Numbered from the stretch's first letter, positions 26,401 to 36,166 are shown. The stretch is DNA of 64,000 bases from CBDHDN01 sp965261585 (GCA_965261585.1 CBDHDN010000046.1:68161-132160); one strand, 5' to 3'. Translations and numbers: made by a program. The notes: generated from the letters alone by a model not told the origin.

Positions 26401-27647
26401 TGTCGTGTCTCCGCGAAATATCGGTCGATCGCCTTGACGATCGAGGCCGACAGCACCCGCAGCTGCGCCGGCCGCCGCAGGTTGCGGCTCTCCTGAGAGT
26501 TGCTGATATAGCCGAGCTCGACAAGTACAGAGGGCACATCCGGTGCCTTCAACACGGCGAACGCGGCCGAGCGCCACGGCCGCCGAAGCAACTTGGCCGC
26601 CTGCCGGACCTCGGCTGTCAGCAGATCGCGTGCGAACCGCACTGAGAATTCGGTTGTCTTCGTCTGGGCGAAGTCGATCAGAATATCGGCGACGTCGTCG
26701 CTGTACTGGCCAAAGTCCATCCCGGCGATGATGTCGGCCTTGTTCTCCTTGGCCGCCAGCGCTGCGGCCTCCTGGTCCGAGCCGCGGGCCGACAGCGTGT
26801 AGACAGAAAAGCCCCGCGTCGACGACCGCGGATCGGTGTTCACGTGCAGCGAGATGAACAGGCCGGCCCCGGCGTCGCGGGCCGTCTGGACGCGATCGCG
26901 CAACGGCAAAAAGATGTCGCGCTCGCGGGTCAAGACGACCTTGTAGCGGCCCGTGGCGGTCAGCTGGCGGCGCAGCTCCCTGGCGTAGTCGAGGACGAGG
27001 GTCTTCTCGAAGACGCCGCCGGGGCCGACCGCGCCGGGATCGACGCCGCCATGGCCCGGGTCGATCACGACCACATTGACGTTGGGCGGCGTCGGCTTCG
27101 GCCGTGGCGCGCCCGGCCGCGGCAGGGCGGCCTGCTGTGGCGCCGGCGCCGGTCCGGCCGCCGGCGTGATCTCGACCGGCCGCATGCTGGCAATGAAGTC
27201 GTCGCGGCTGGCCGGCATCAGGTCGACGACAAAACGCCACGGTTTGCCGCCGTCCGGCCGCAGGACGAACTGGCGGGCGATTCGCGCCGGCTCATGCAGA
27301 TCGAGCACGAGGCGGCTGGTGCCGGGCCGAAACAGGCCATAGCGCAGCCGCGCAACCACACCGGCGCTGCGTTCGCCGACACCGTTGACCAGGCTGAACT
27401 CGGCTTCCGGCAGGTCGATGACGACGCGGTAGGGGTCGGGCAGGCCAAATATCCGCGGTTCGGCCGGACCCGACAGGTCGATAACGAATCGGGTGCTCTG
27501 CGCGTGCACGCCGATTCGGATATCGCTGACCTCGAGCGCGCGCGCCGGCGAGGCGCCCAGCACGACCGCTACCAGCGCGACGCCAGCCAGAGCCACGACG
27601 GCGGCACCGACACCCCAGATTTTGATGAAGGCTAAGCGCATGTACAC
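26385..27647 (-). CDS. amiC: N-acetylmuramoyl-L-alanine amidase (AMIN + Amidase_3)
   Basis: A 420-residue periplasmic amidase that cleaves the amide bond between MurNAc and the stem peptide, normally at division. It has a signal peptide (cleavage likely after ASPARA at about residue 37), an AMIN septal-targeting domain (about 38-155), a Pro/Ala linker, and a zinc amidase domain with ligands in VIDPGHGG, GVFEKTLVLDYA, FISLHVNTD and VLVELGYISN. The catalytic domain includes the regulatory-helix region (SDDVADILIDFAQTKT) of EnvC/NlpD-activated enzymes. It is upstream of PBP1A and divergent from rne. The stop falls inside a tandem repeat. Confidence 0.93.
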   Translation of the reverse strand: MYMRLAFIKIWGVGAAVVALAGVALVAVVLGASPARALEVSDIRIGVHAQSTRFVIDLSGPAEPRIFGLPDPYRVVIDLPEAEFSLVNGVGERSAGVVARLRYGLFRPGTSRLVLDLHEPARIARQFVLRPDGGKPWRFVVDLMPASRDDFIASMRPVEITPAAGPAPAPQQAALPRPGAPRPKPTPPNVNVVVIDPGHGGVDPGAVGPGGVFEKTLVLDYARELRRQLTATGRYKVVLTRERDIFLPLRDRVQTARDAGAGLFISLHVNTDPRSSTRGFSVYTLSARGSDQEAAALAAKENKADIIAGMDFGQYSDDVADILIDFAQTKTTEFSVRFARDLLTAEVRQAAKLLRRPWRSAAFAVLKAPDVPSVLVELGYISNSQESRNLRRPAQLRVLSASIVKAIDRYFAETRQADRS

Positions 27648-28073
27648 CAGATATATCCCGTACCGCCGTGTCGTCGCAATGTGGCCAGCGCGGTCGCCGG
27701 CGACCGGCCTCAGTCGACAGGCTTGTCGTTGCCGAGGAGCATCCCTATGTTAGCCCCACGAACGGACGCGATTCGTGCGCCCGGCGTAACTCCTGGCCAA
27801 TGCGTTTGCACGCAACGGCCGCCCGGGCCGATCCAGATCGGCCCCATTCAAACCGACTGCAGATGTACAAATCGGCGGTTTCATTTGAGGACCCTCGAAT
27901 CCACTCCAAGGCGCATGCCTTGGGAGGGGTCGCTTGGGAGCTCGCCGTCCTGGCAGGTCATGCCCGCCGTTCGACGGTTCGAGCCAAGCGACGGTGGCTT
28001 CGACCCATGCGGGTCGCCGGCGCTGCTGTAGTTTGTGCGGATAGCGCCGTCCGACCGGCGGAGCAAAGAACAC
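27648..28073. other. amiC/rne divergent region with structured rne leader
   Basis: A 426-bp gap without a supported gene. Two hairpins could form in the rne leader: GGGCCGATC (27825-27833) with GATCGGCCC (27836-27844), and an 11-bp imperfect stem (27976-27986 with 27995-28005). RNase E mRNAs are commonly autoregulated through a long structured 5' leader, so these are candidates for that control. No clear -35/-10 pair was identified. Confidence 0.5.
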
Positions 28074-30848
28074 ATGACCCAGCGTATGTTGATAGAGGCG
28101 ACGCATGCGGAAGAAACGCGTGTTGTCGTCGCGGATGGCAATAGATTAGCCGAGTACGATTACGAGACATCGACCAAGAAGCAGCTTAAAGGCAACATCT
28201 ACCTCGCGAAGGTAACGCGCGTCGAGCCCTCACTACAGGCCGCCTTCGTTGACTACGGCGGCAACCGGCACGGCTTCTTGGCGTTCAACGAGATCCACCC
28301 CGATTACTACCGCATCCCGGTCGAAGACCGCGAGGCTCTGCTGGCCGCGGCCAGCTCTGCCGAGGATGGCGATGACGCCGATGCAGACGAAGCCGGCGGC
28401 AACGGCGAACATGTCGAGGTACTGGGCGGCGACGAGACCGATGACATCCAGCGCATCGGCGCCGCGCAGCGGCAGCGCGTACGCAACCGGGCCCGGCAGT
28501 ACAAGATTCAGGAGGTCATCAAGCGCCGGCAGATCCTGCTGGTGCAGGTCGTCAAGGAAGAGCGCGGCAACAAGGGCACGGCGCTGACGACCTATCTCTC
28601 GATGGCCGGCCGTTACTGTGTGCTGATGCCCAATACCGCGCGCGGTGGCGGGATCTCGCGCAAAATCACCAACCTGGCCCACCGCAAGCGGTTGAAGTCG
28701 CTGCTCAGCGAGCTGGGCGCGCCGCCGGGCATGGCGGTCATCTTGCGCACGGCTGGCGTCGAGCGCACGAAGCCGGAGATCAAACGCGACTACGAATACC
28801 TGCGCCGGCTGTGGGACGAGATCCGCGAGCTGACACTGAAGTCGACGGCACCGGCGCTGATTTATGAGGAGGCCAACATCGTCAAGCGGTCGTTGCGCGA
28901 CCTCTACACCCGTGAGATCGAGGAAGTGCTGATCGACGGCGACGAGGCCTACAAGGCCGCGAAACACGTGATGAAGACGATGATCCCGTCGCACGCCAAG
29001 CGGGTGAAGAAATACGAGGATCCGACGATTCCGCTGTTTCATCGCTTCAAGATCGAAAGCCAGCTGGACGAGATCCACGACCACATCGTCAACCTGCGTT
29101 CCGGCGGCTACATTGTCATCAACCCGACGGAGGCGCTGGTCTCGATCGACGTCAACTCGGGCCGTTCGACCCGCGAGCGCAATATCGAGCAGACCGCGTT
29201 GCGCACGAACCTGGAAGCGGCCAGCGAGGTCGCCCGCCAGCTCAGGCTGCGCGACCTTGCCGGCCTGATCGTCATCGACTTCATCGACATGGATGAATCG
29301 CGCAACAACAGCGCTGTCGAACGCCGCCTGAAGGAGGCGATGAAGGGCGACCGCGCGCGTATTCAGGTCGGCCGGATCAGTCCGTTCGGGTTGCTCGAGC
29401 TATCACGCCAGCGGCTGCGGCCGAGCCTGATCGAGGCGAGCACGTTGCCGTGCCCCAGCTGCGGCGGGACGGGCTCCATTCGCTCCATCGAGTCGACGGC
29501 GCTCAAGGTGCTGCGGGCGATCGAGGAAGAGGGGATCCGCAAGCGCAATCGGCAGATCGCTGTGCACGTGCCGACGACCGTGGCGCTTTACATTCTCAAC
29601 CAGAAGCGACCGGCGCTGAACGCCATCGAGGTCAACCACGCCCTGCGGGTGCTGATCGCCACCAACGATGCCCTGATCCCACCGGACTACACGATCGAGC
29701 AGATCAAGGAGCTTGAACCCGCCACGAACGACCACGTCGTCCGGCAGATCGACCTGGCCGCGCCAGAGCCGACCGAGGAGCCGACCGAGGCGGCGGCCGA
29801 GGTGCCTACCGAGGAGCCAGCCGAGGCGGCAGCCGACGAGCGCGGTCGCCGCCGGCGTCGCCGCGGGCGCCGCCGCCCCGGCGAGGAGGCGGACACGATC
29901 GCGCCGATCCAACAGGCCGTGACCGCCGACGAAGGGGCCGAAGATGCCGAGGATACCGAGGTCACGGAGGCCGACGAGGCCGGCGTGCGGGCCGAAGCGC
30001 AGGTGCTCGAAGGCGGCGGTGAGGGACAACGCCGCCGACGCGGTCGCCGCGGCGGCAGGCGTCGCTCGCGTCGCGATGCAACGGCGGTGACGGAGGATAT
30101 GGCCTCGCCGCCCGCAGGCGAGGAACCGGCACTGGCCGAGCCAGCAGTCGAGGCCGGCGCCGCCGACGCCACGCCCGAGGCCCCATCGCCCGAGGCCCCA
30201 TCGCCCGAGGCCCCATCGCCCGAGGCCCCATCGCCCGAGAGTGAGGGCGCAACCGCACCGCCGCGGCCGCGTCGCCGGCGGCGGGCGTCACGCGCTGCCG
30301 CAAAGACCGAGGCTGCGGCGCCGCTCGAGGGGGCCGAGGGTGCGGCCTCGGCAGGCGAAGCCGCGGCCGCAGCGGCGGACGACGCGCCAGACCAGCCGGC
30401 GAAGCCGCGCCGTCGGCGTGCACCGCGCCGCCGCGTGCGCGAGCGGGCGCCAGAGGCTGCGCTGGATTCGGCCACCGGCGAACCGACGGGCGAACCGGCG
30501 CTGCCGCCGACGCCACTGGATCGGCCGGCTGAACCGTTGGTGGCGGCGACGCCGGTGGAGACATCGCCGCCGGCCACGCCCGATGCGGGCTCGGCCGAGT
30601 TCGATCGCGATCCCGATGCGGGCGAGCGTGTCACCGCCGCCGACGTGGCCGAGGTACCGGACGCGCCCCGCCGACCAGCCGTCCGTGCACCACAGCTGAA
30701 ATCGGCGCCGACCGGTCGGTCCCTGGAGGCCGAGGGCCGGCCTATCGCGGAGGGCCGGCCTGTCAATGGTGGCGGCGGCAGTGACGAGGACACGGAGCCG
30801 CACGAGCCGTCCCGCCGCCGCGGCTGGTGGGATCGCCTGACCAGCTGA
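28074..30848 (+). CDS. rne: ribonuclease E
   Basis: A 924-residue endoribonuclease that starts mRNA decay and rRNA/tRNA processing. The start MTQRMLIEATHAEETRVVV (ATG 28074, preceded by GGAG) is standard. The S1 domain (about 36-150) is interrupted by an acidic insertion. The catalytic DNase I-like domain carries the magnesium aspartates in SIDVNSGRST and VIDFIDMDESRN, and the Zn-link CPSCGGTG lies at about 459-465. The C-terminal half (from about 560) is unstructured, alternating acidic and Arg-rich blocks (RGRRRRRRGRRRPG, RRRGRRGGRRRSRR) that act as RNA and degradosome-partner sites, plus a tandem PEAPS repeat. The frame is also open for 13 codons upstream. Confidence 0.96.
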   Translation: MTQRMLIEATHAEETRVVVADGNRLAEYDYETSTKKQLKGNIYLAKVTRVEPSLQAAFVDYGGNRHGFLAFNEIHPDYYRIPVEDREALLAAASSAEDGDDADADEAGGNGEHVEVLGGDETDDIQRIGAAQRQRVRNRARQYKIQEVIKRRQILLVQVVKEERGNKGTALTTYLSMAGRYCVLMPNTARGGGISRKITNLAHRKRLKSLLSELGAPPGMAVILRTAGVERTKPEIKRDYEYLRRLWDEIRELTLKSTAPALIYEEANIVKRSLRDLYTREIEEVLIDGDEAYKAAKHVMKTMIPSHAKRVKKYEDPTIPLFHRFKIESQLDEIHDHIVNLRSGGYIVINPTEALVSIDVNSGRSTRERNIEQTALRTNLEAASEVARQLRLRDLAGLIVIDFIDMDESRNNSAVERRLKEAMKGDRARIQVGRISPFGLLELSRQRLRPSLIEASTLPCPSCGGTGSIRSIESTALKVLRAIEEEGIRKRNRQIAVHVPTTVALYILNQKRPALNAIEVNHALRVLIATNDALIPPDYTIEQIKELEPATNDHVVRQIDLAAPEPTEEPTEAAAEVPTEEPAEAAADERGRRRRRRGRRRPGEEADTIAPIQQAVTADEGAEDAEDTEVTEADEAGVRAEAQVLEGGGEGQRRRRGRRGGRRRSRRDATAVTEDMASPPAGEEPALAEPAVEAGAADATPEAPSPEAPSPEAPSPEAPSPESEGATAPPRPRRRRRASRAAAKTEAAAPLEGAEGAASAGEAAAAAADDAPDQPAKPRRRRAPRRRVRERAPEAALDSATGEPTGEPALPPTPLDRPAEPLVAATPVETSPPATPDAGSAEFDRDPDAGERVTAADVAEVPDAPRRPAVRAPQLKSAPTGRSLEAEGRPIAEGRPVNGGGGSDEDTEPHEPSRRRGWWDRLTS
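30174..30233 (+). repeat. in-frame 15-bp tandem repeat in rne (PEAPS x4)
   Basis: Four exact copies of CCCGAGGCCCCATCG within the disordered tail of RNase E, encoding Pro-Glu-Ala-Pro-Ser repeats, followed by a partial fifth. Identical codons in all units indicate recent slippage expansion. Confidence 0.9.
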
Positions 30849-30882
30849 TCAGCCGCCGCCCTGGTTTGGCCGATGGGCGCGC

Positions 30883-32028
30883 TCAGTCGCCCCAATCGGT
30901 CAGGCGGTCCATCGCCGCGGCCATATCGTCGGTCGAGCCGGCGAACGAGAAACGCACGAAAACATGCCCCCGCCCCGGGTCGAAATCGACTCCCGGCGCT
31001 GCCGCGACACCGGTCTCCGCCAGCATGCGGCGACAGAAATGCAGACTGTCGTTGGTCCGGCGCGTCACGTCGGCGTAGACATAGAAGGCGCCGTCCGCCG
31101 GGGCCAGCCGGTCGAAGCCGGCGCCCGGCAGCCGGTCCAGCAACAGCTCGCGATTGCGGGCATAGCGCGCCACATTGGCCTGCAGCTCGTCGTGGCACTC
31201 GAACGCCGCCGTGGCGGCGATCTGTGACAGGCTCGGCGCCGAGATGAACAGGTTCTGAGTCAGCCGCTCGACCGGCCGCACCAACGGCGTCGGCAGCACC
31301 ATCCAGCCGATACGCCAGCCCGTCATCGAGAAGTACTTCGAGAAGCTGTTGATGACGATGGCGCCGTCGGTTGTCGCGAGGGTCGCGGCGCGCCGGCCGA
31401 ACTCGATGCCGTGATAGATTTCGTCCGACATCAGCCGGATGCCGCGCTTGGCGCAGTAAGCGGCCAGCACCGCCAGGGCCTCGGGCGTCAGCATCGTCCC
31501 GGCCGGGTTGCTCGGGCTCGCCACGATCAGGCCGTCAATGCGGCCTTTTACCTGTTCCAACAGCGCCGGCGTCGGCTGGAAACGCTCGCTCGCCAGCGTC
31601 TCGATCAGCAGCGGCCGCAGGCCGAGGCCCGTCAGGGAGTTGCGATAGGCCGGGTATCCCGGTGCCGCCAGGGCCACCCGGTCGCCCGGGTCGAACGCCG
31701 CCAGACACGCGAGCACGATCCCGGCCGAGGCGCCGGACGTGACGACCACGCGGTCGACCGCAACGTCGACGCCATAGAATTCGCGGTAGTGCTGTGCGAT
31801 GCGGGCCCGCAGGGCCGGCACGCCAAGCGCATTGGCGTAGCCGAGCCGGTCGTTGTCCAACGCCTGGTGGGCGGCAGCTATGACGCCGGTCGGCGCACCG
31901 GTACCGGGTTGGCCGATTTCCAGATGCACGACGTCCTTGCCGGCCGCCGCGCGCTCGTTGGCGGCCCGCATCACGTCCATGACAATGAACGGGTCGATCT
32001 CCGCCCGTTTGGCAACCTTAAGCGTCAC
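30883..32028 (-). CDS. class I/II PLP-dependent aminotransferase
   Basis: A 381-residue fold-type I aminotransferase. Landmarks are HLEIGQPGTGAP, VVVTSGASAGIVLA, ASPSNPAGTML, SDEIYHGIEF and the PLP lysine in SFSKYFSMTGWRIGW (Lys in the SFSKY motif), with the carboxylate-binding Arg near FVRFSFAGS. It resembles aspartate/alanine-type enzymes of COG0436. It converges on rne with a 34-bp gap. The amino-acid substrate cannot be assigned from sequence. Confidence 0.88.
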   Translation of the reverse strand: MTLKVAKRAEIDPFIVMDVMRAANERAAAGKDVVHLEIGQPGTGAPTGVIAAAHQALDNDRLGYANALGVPALRARIAQHYREFYGVDVAVDRVVVTSGASAGIVLACLAAFDPGDRVALAAPGYPAYRNSLTGLGLRPLLIETLASERFQPTPALLEQVKGRIDGLIVASPSNPAGTMLTPEALAVLAAYCAKRGIRLMSDEIYHGIEFGRRAATLATTDGAIVINSFSKYFSMTGWRIGWMVLPTPLVRPVERLTQNLFISAPSLSQIAATAAFECHDELQANVARYARNRELLLDRLPGAGFDRLAPADGAFYVYADVTRRTNDSLHFCRRMLAETGVAAAPGVDFDPGRGHVFVRFSFAGSTDDMAAAMDRLTDWGD

Positions 32029-32150
32029 AAGCGTTCCCCATCACATGCGCTCGCGCTGGTGCGGGGAACCATCCGTCAGCATCGATATAGTCGGTCTGCG
32101 CGGCCGCGAAACAGGACTGCCGTTGTCGGACGCGCTGCCGGGCCCGACGG

Positions 32151-32573
32151 TCAGACCACCGTGGCGATGGGTCCCGCGAAAAACAGCCAGATCGCGTAGA
32201 GCGCGATCAGCGCGACGCTGACATAGGCGATGATCCCGCCGATGGCACGCCCTGGTGAAAGGCCGTCGCGCGTCGACAGAAGGCCCAGCGTGTGGAGCAC
32301 GCGGCCGACGACGACCGCGATGCCGAAGACATGGACGGCCAAGACGGGCGCGCCGATCATCTCGATCAGCGCCAGCAGGATCAGCGTCAGCGGGATCCAT
32401 TCCGCGAAGTTGCCGTGGGCGCGGACGCCACGGGCCAAGACATCATCGTCGCCGGACCCGGTCATCGTCTTCGTGCTGCCGCGGCGAAAGGTCACCCGCG
32501 CGCCGAGATAGACGCCGATCAGACCGAGCAGACCGGCATAGAGCGCCGTGATAACGGGAGCGATCGCTGTCAT
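32151..32573 (-). CDS. MAPEG family membrane protein
   Basis: A 140-residue four-helix inner-membrane protein. The LLGLIGVYLGARVTFRRG start, RGVRAHGNFAEWIPLTLILLALIE (landmarks VRAHGNFAEW and PLTLILL) and VGRVLHTLGL are hallmarks of MAPEG proteins (membrane-associated proteins in eicosanoid and glutathione metabolism). Bacterial members may have glutathione transferase activity; that is family knowledge, not visible here. It is divergent from the cyclase gene. Confidence 0.87.
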   Translation of the reverse strand: MTAIAPVITALYAGLLGLIGVYLGARVTFRRGSTKTMTGSGDDDVLARGVRAHGNFAEWIPLTLILLALIEMIGAPVLAVHVFGIAVVVGRVLHTLGLLSTRDGLSPGRAIGGIIAYVSVALIALYAIWLFFAGPIATVV

Positions 32574-32709
32574 CGAAGTCCCCTCCGTTCGAGTCGCTGG
32601 CGTGGATTATACGCCGTGGAGCCGGCCGGACACCGGCCCTTATCGTCGGCTGGATGCCGCGCCATGCGAACCCTGGACTTCGCCGGCTGGTCGCGCTCTC
32701 CTTGCGGAT

Positions 32710-34425
32710 ATGGCCACGAACCCCGTGCACCGGCGCCTCGCCGCCATCCTCGCCGCCGACGTGGCGGGCTATTCGCGGCTGATGGGCGAGGACGAGGAAG
32801 GCACGTTGGCCGCGCTGACCGCCCATCGGGTCGAACTGATCGAGCCCGCGATCGCCGAATACCGCGGCCGTCTCGTCAAGACCACGGGCGACGGCCTGCT
32901 CGCGGAATTCGCCCGCGCAGACGACGCCGTGCGTTGCGCCGCCGCCGTGCAGGCCGGCATGCAGGCGCGCAACACCGGCGTGCCGCTGGGCCGCCGCATC
33001 GTGTTTCGCGTCGGCATCAATGTGGGCGACGTGATCGTGCAGGACGACGACGTCTTCGGCGACGGCGTCAACGTCGCGGCGCGGCTGGAGGCGCTGGCCG
33101 TCCCCGGCGGCATCTCGGTCTCCGCCCGGGTCCATGCCGAGGTCGCCGGCAGGGTCGCCCGGGAGGTTGGTGTCGCGTTCACCGACTGCGGCGCGCACCA
33201 TGTCAAGAACATCGCCCGGCCGATCACGGTGTTCCACTGGCATCCCGACCCGGCCGCCGCGGCCCGCCCGGCCATGGCGGCCGGCGACCGCAAGCCGACG
33301 CTCCAGCTCGCGCCGGTCGAGGCACTCGGCGGCGCCGAGCCGGCGCGGGTCCTGGCCGCCGGCATCGACGATGCGGTGGCGTCCGCGATGGCGAACCTGA
33401 CGGGGCTCGCGATTGTCACCTCGGCCGAGGATGCGAATTACGCGGCCACGGCGCGCCTGCAGATGGTCGGCGAACGCTTCCGCGCGACGGTGAAGCTGAC
33501 TGATCGGCGAGCCCGTGAAGAGGTCTGGTCGGACCGTTTCGATGGCGACGCGAGCGACATCTTCACGACTCTCGACGACCTTGGCCTGCGGATTTCGACG
33601 ACGCTGCGCTTCGAGATCGCCGAGCATGAGGCCGAGCGCTCGAAAGCCCGTCCGATCGACGAGTTGGGCACCCAGGAGCTCTTGAGTCAGGCCGGCGGTC
33701 TGTTGCTGACGCGCCGCCATGCGGCCTACGAGCGCGCGGCCGAGCTCATGGAGCGAGTGCTTGCGAGGGAGCCCGACAACTTCATGGCGCTCGCCATCCG
33801 GGCGTGGAGTGCGATGGCCGAAGTCGTCTGCGGCTACCGGGAGGTCGCGCCCGACGATGGCGCGCTGGCGCTCAAGCTGGCCCGCCGGGCCGTCGAGCTG
33901 AACGGGAGAAGCGATTTCGCCCACGTCGTTCTCGGCGACATCCATCTCTTGTTCGAGCGCGACATCGAGGCCTGTATCCGCCAATCCAAGCGCAGCCTGG
34001 TGCTGAACCCGGCCTATCCCCTGGCCATGAACCAGTTGGGCCGGGCGTTGATCTACGCCGGCGACGCGGACGCCGGCCTTGCCCATCTGACGAAGGCCCT
34101 GGGGGCCAACCCGCGTTTCGCCGGCAGCCGCTGGTTCATGGCTGACGTCGCACTCGGCCATTTCGCGCGCGAGGCATACGCCGAGGCGATCGAATGGGCG
34201 CGGCGCGCCGACGGGGCGCAGCCGGACGTACCGGGTCCCCTCCTGATGCTCATCGCGGCGCTCTCCCATGGCGCAAAGACCGCGATGGCCGCTAAGGAGG
34301 CGTCGCGCCTCGTTTCGATCTGTCCCGATTTCCGCCTCGACGACCTGTGGCGCTGGCCCTTCCGTGACGCCACACGTTGGCGGCACTTCGTTGCCGGTCT
34401 CGCCACCGCTGGCCTGCCGCGCTGA
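32710..34425 (+). CDS. class III adenylate/guanylate cyclase with TPR-like C-terminus
   Basis: A 571-residue protein with an N-terminal class III cyclase homology domain (about 8-180). Metal aspartates are in ILAADVAGYSRLM and TTGDGLLAEF, and RVGINVGDV and FGDGVNVAARLEAL carry the remaining catalytic and nucleotide-binding positions. A middle region (about 200-300) resembles the FlgO-like/TolB-type N-terminal part seen in such proteins, and the C-terminal 250 residues are helical TPR-like repeats (NPAYPLAMNQLGRALIYAGD). This is a common soluble alphaproteobacterial cyclase arrangement. The ATG at 32710 excludes 54 upstream codons that look non-coding. Confidence 0.87.
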   Translation: MATNPVHRRLAAILAADVAGYSRLMGEDEEGTLAALTAHRVELIEPAIAEYRGRLVKTTGDGLLAEFARADDAVRCAAAVQAGMQARNTGVPLGRRIVFRVGINVGDVIVQDDDVFGDGVNVAARLEALAVPGGISVSARVHAEVAGRVAREVGVAFTDCGAHHVKNIARPITVFHWHPDPAAAARPAMAAGDRKPTLQLAPVEALGGAEPARVLAAGIDDAVASAMANLTGLAIVTSAEDANYAATARLQMVGERFRATVKLTDRRAREEVWSDRFDGDASDIFTTLDDLGLRISTTLRFEIAEHEAERSKARPIDELGTQELLSQAGGLLLTRRHAAYERAAELMERVLAREPDNFMALAIRAWSAMAEVVCGYREVAPDDGALALKLARRAVELNGRSDFAHVVLGDIHLLFERDIEACIRQSKRSLVLNPAYPLAMNQLGRALIYAGDADAGLAHLTKALGANPRFAGSRWFMADVALGHFAREAYAEAIEWARRADGAQPDVPGPLLMLIAALSHGAKTAMAAKEASRLVSICPDFRLDDLWRWPFRDATRWRHFVAGLATAGLPR

Positions 34426-34445
34426 TTCGTCTGGGCGCGGCGCGC

Positions 34446-35582
34446 CTAGACGTAGCCGGGTCCGTCGATCAGCGGGAACGCGGCGAGGCGCGCCTCGTCG
34501 ATCGCCACGCCGAGGCCCGGCCCGTCGGGTGGTCGTACGCAGCCGTCGTCGTCGACGCGGGCCTGCCAGTCGCAGAGCGCGTCGCGGAACGGATTGTGCC
34601 GCGAGATGTCGGCCTCGAAGTAGCCGGCGTTGTCGATGCTGCACAACAGGTGGAGGGTCGCCGCCACGTTCAGCCCGGTGACCGAGGTGTGCGGGTTGAG
34701 CGGCAGCCTCCAGGCCGACACCAGCGCGGCGATGCGCAGGCCCTCGGTGACGCCGCCGGTCTTCGACAAGTCGGGCTGGATGACCGTGACGCAGCAATCC
34801 TCCACGAGGCGGTGGAACTCAAAGCGGGTGTAGTGGTTCTCGCCGGCCGCGAGCGGCGTGCGGCCGAACGTGCGGGCCTCGCGATAGCGCCGATGGTCGT
34901 GCGGCGGGAACGGCTCCTCCAGCCAACCGACATCGGCCTCGTCGAGCGCCGGCATGACACGGCGCGCGTCGTCGAGCGAGTAGGCGGCGTTCGCGTCGGT
35001 CAGGATGTCGACGTCGCCGAGCGCCTTGCGGACCGCGGCGACGCGGGCGATGTCGTCGCGCGGCGTGTCGCCAAGCCGCAGCTTGAGCGCGCGATAGCCG
35101 GTGGCGACGCTGGCTTCCGCTTCGGCCGCCAGCGCCGCGGGCGGCTGATAGCCGAGCGAGACGCCGCCGGCGTAGGCCGGCACGGGCCTGGACGCACCGC
35201 CCAGCAGGCGGTAGAGCGGCCAGCCCACCGCCTTGCCGCGGATGTCCCACAGCGCCATGTCGAGGCCGCTCATGGCGATGGCGCAGGCCGCGCCCATGCC
35301 GTGGCTCGCCAGCTGCATCCTGTAGATGCGGTCCCAGATGCCGACGACGTCGCATGCGTCCATGCCAAGGGCGAGCGACTTGAGCGTCGTGTTGGCGAAC
35401 TGGGCGACGGCGCCCGGCGCTCGCCCGGCATGGGACTCGCCCCAGCCGACGATGCCCTCGTCCGTCTCGACCTTGACCAGCACCGCGTCGCGCTTGACCG
35501 CCCGCCCGATGCCGAGCGTGACCGCCTTGTCGTCGGGAATGGGGAACGAGATCGGCGTGGCAACGATGTTCGCGATCTTCAT
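34446..35582 (-). CDS. mandelate racemase/muconate lactonizing enzyme family protein
   Basis: A 378-residue enolase-superfamily enzyme. The capping domain starts MKIANIVATPISFP. The barrel has the lysine motif ALKLRLG, metal ligands in ILTDANAAYS, WLEEPFPPHDH and LAAGENHYTR, and a conserved histidine in LNPHTSVTGLN. These residues abstract a proton alpha to a carboxylate; the acid-sugar or amino-acid substrate is not identifiable. The frame is open 100 codons further upstream, but that overlaps the next gene and lacks the fold, so ATG 35582 is used. It is the last gene of the minus-strand tyrosine-catabolism run, but its role there is unclear. Confidence 0.87.
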   Translation of the reverse strand: MKIANIVATPISFPIPDDKAVTLGIGRAVKRDAVLVKVETDEGIVGWGESHAGRAPGAVAQFANTTLKSLALGMDACDVVGIWDRIYRMQLASHGMGAACAIAMSGLDMALWDIRGKAVGWPLYRLLGGASRPVPAYAGGVSLGYQPPAALAAEAEASVATGYRALKLRLGDTPRDDIARVAAVRKALGDVDILTDANAAYSLDDARRVMPALDEADVGWLEEPFPPHDHRRYREARTFGRTPLAAGENHYTRFEFHRLVEDCCVTVIQPDLSKTGGVTEGLRIAALVSAWRLPLNPHTSVTGLNVAATLHLLCSIDNAGYFEADISRHNPFRDALCDWQARVDDDGCVRPPDGPGLGVAIDEARLAAFPLIDGPGYV

Positions 35583-35619
35583 GGGATGGTTTCCGGCGGC
35601 GACCCTCGCTGCGAGCAGC

Positions 35620-36096
35620 CTATCGTCTGACGTCGGGCATCGATAGATGCTCCTCGGCCGCCGGCACCGCCGTCTCGTGGATATGTAGCCAGGTGAACGG
35701 GCAGCTCGTGCCGCGGCGCTGCAGCAAGACTGTGGAGATACGCGTGTTCTCAGAGGCCGAATTGCGCGCGCCGCGCTGCACCTCGGCATAGGTTGCGAGC
35801 ACCAGGCCGTCCTGTTCCGAGGCGAAGCGGACCTGAACATCGCGTATCGCGATCGCGAAGCGCGGGCTGGCGCCGTAGCCACGCTCGATCGCCGACAGCA
35901 GTTCTTCGCGGGTCAGGGCGTGGCCGGCGGGCTGGATATTGACCAGGCCGGGCGCCAGCCGGTCGGCCAGCGCGACGCGGAACCGCTCTGCCGATTCGGG
36001 GACCTCGCCTCGGAACCACGCGGCGATGAAACTGTGCGCCACCTTGATCTCGGCCCGCACGTCGTGAATGGCGGCTGTTGCAGGGTGTTCGACCAT
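35620..36096 (-). CDS. NTF2-like/DUF4440-type protein
   Basis: A 158-residue single-domain protein with the pattern of SnoaL/DUF4440 NTF2-like folds: an N-terminal helix pair (RAEIKVAHSFIAAWFRGE), a central LTREELLSAIERGYG segment and a C-terminal beta sheet ending FTWLHIHETAVP. No catalytic residues can be assigned. ATG 36096 is chosen because upstream codons overlap the S9 peptidase gene. It lies between the peptidase and the enolase-superfamily gene on the same strand. Confidence 0.7.
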   Translation of the reverse strand: MVEHPATAAIHDVRAEIKVAHSFIAAWFRGEVPESAERFRVALADRLAPGLVNIQPAGHALTREELLSAIERGYGASPRFAIAIRDVQVRFASEQDGLVLATYAEVQRGARNSASENTRISTVLLQRRGTSCPFTWLHIHETAVPAAEEHLSMPDVRR

Positions 36097-36166
36097 CGCG
36101 AAACTCCAGCAGATGCTCGGGTATCGGACCTGCGAACTCGACTGGCGCCGGCGCCACCGCGAGCGG

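Noticed and set aside
32443..34797. 784-residue antisense frame over the cyclase gene
   Set aside because: Shadow of the class III cyclase; no domains.
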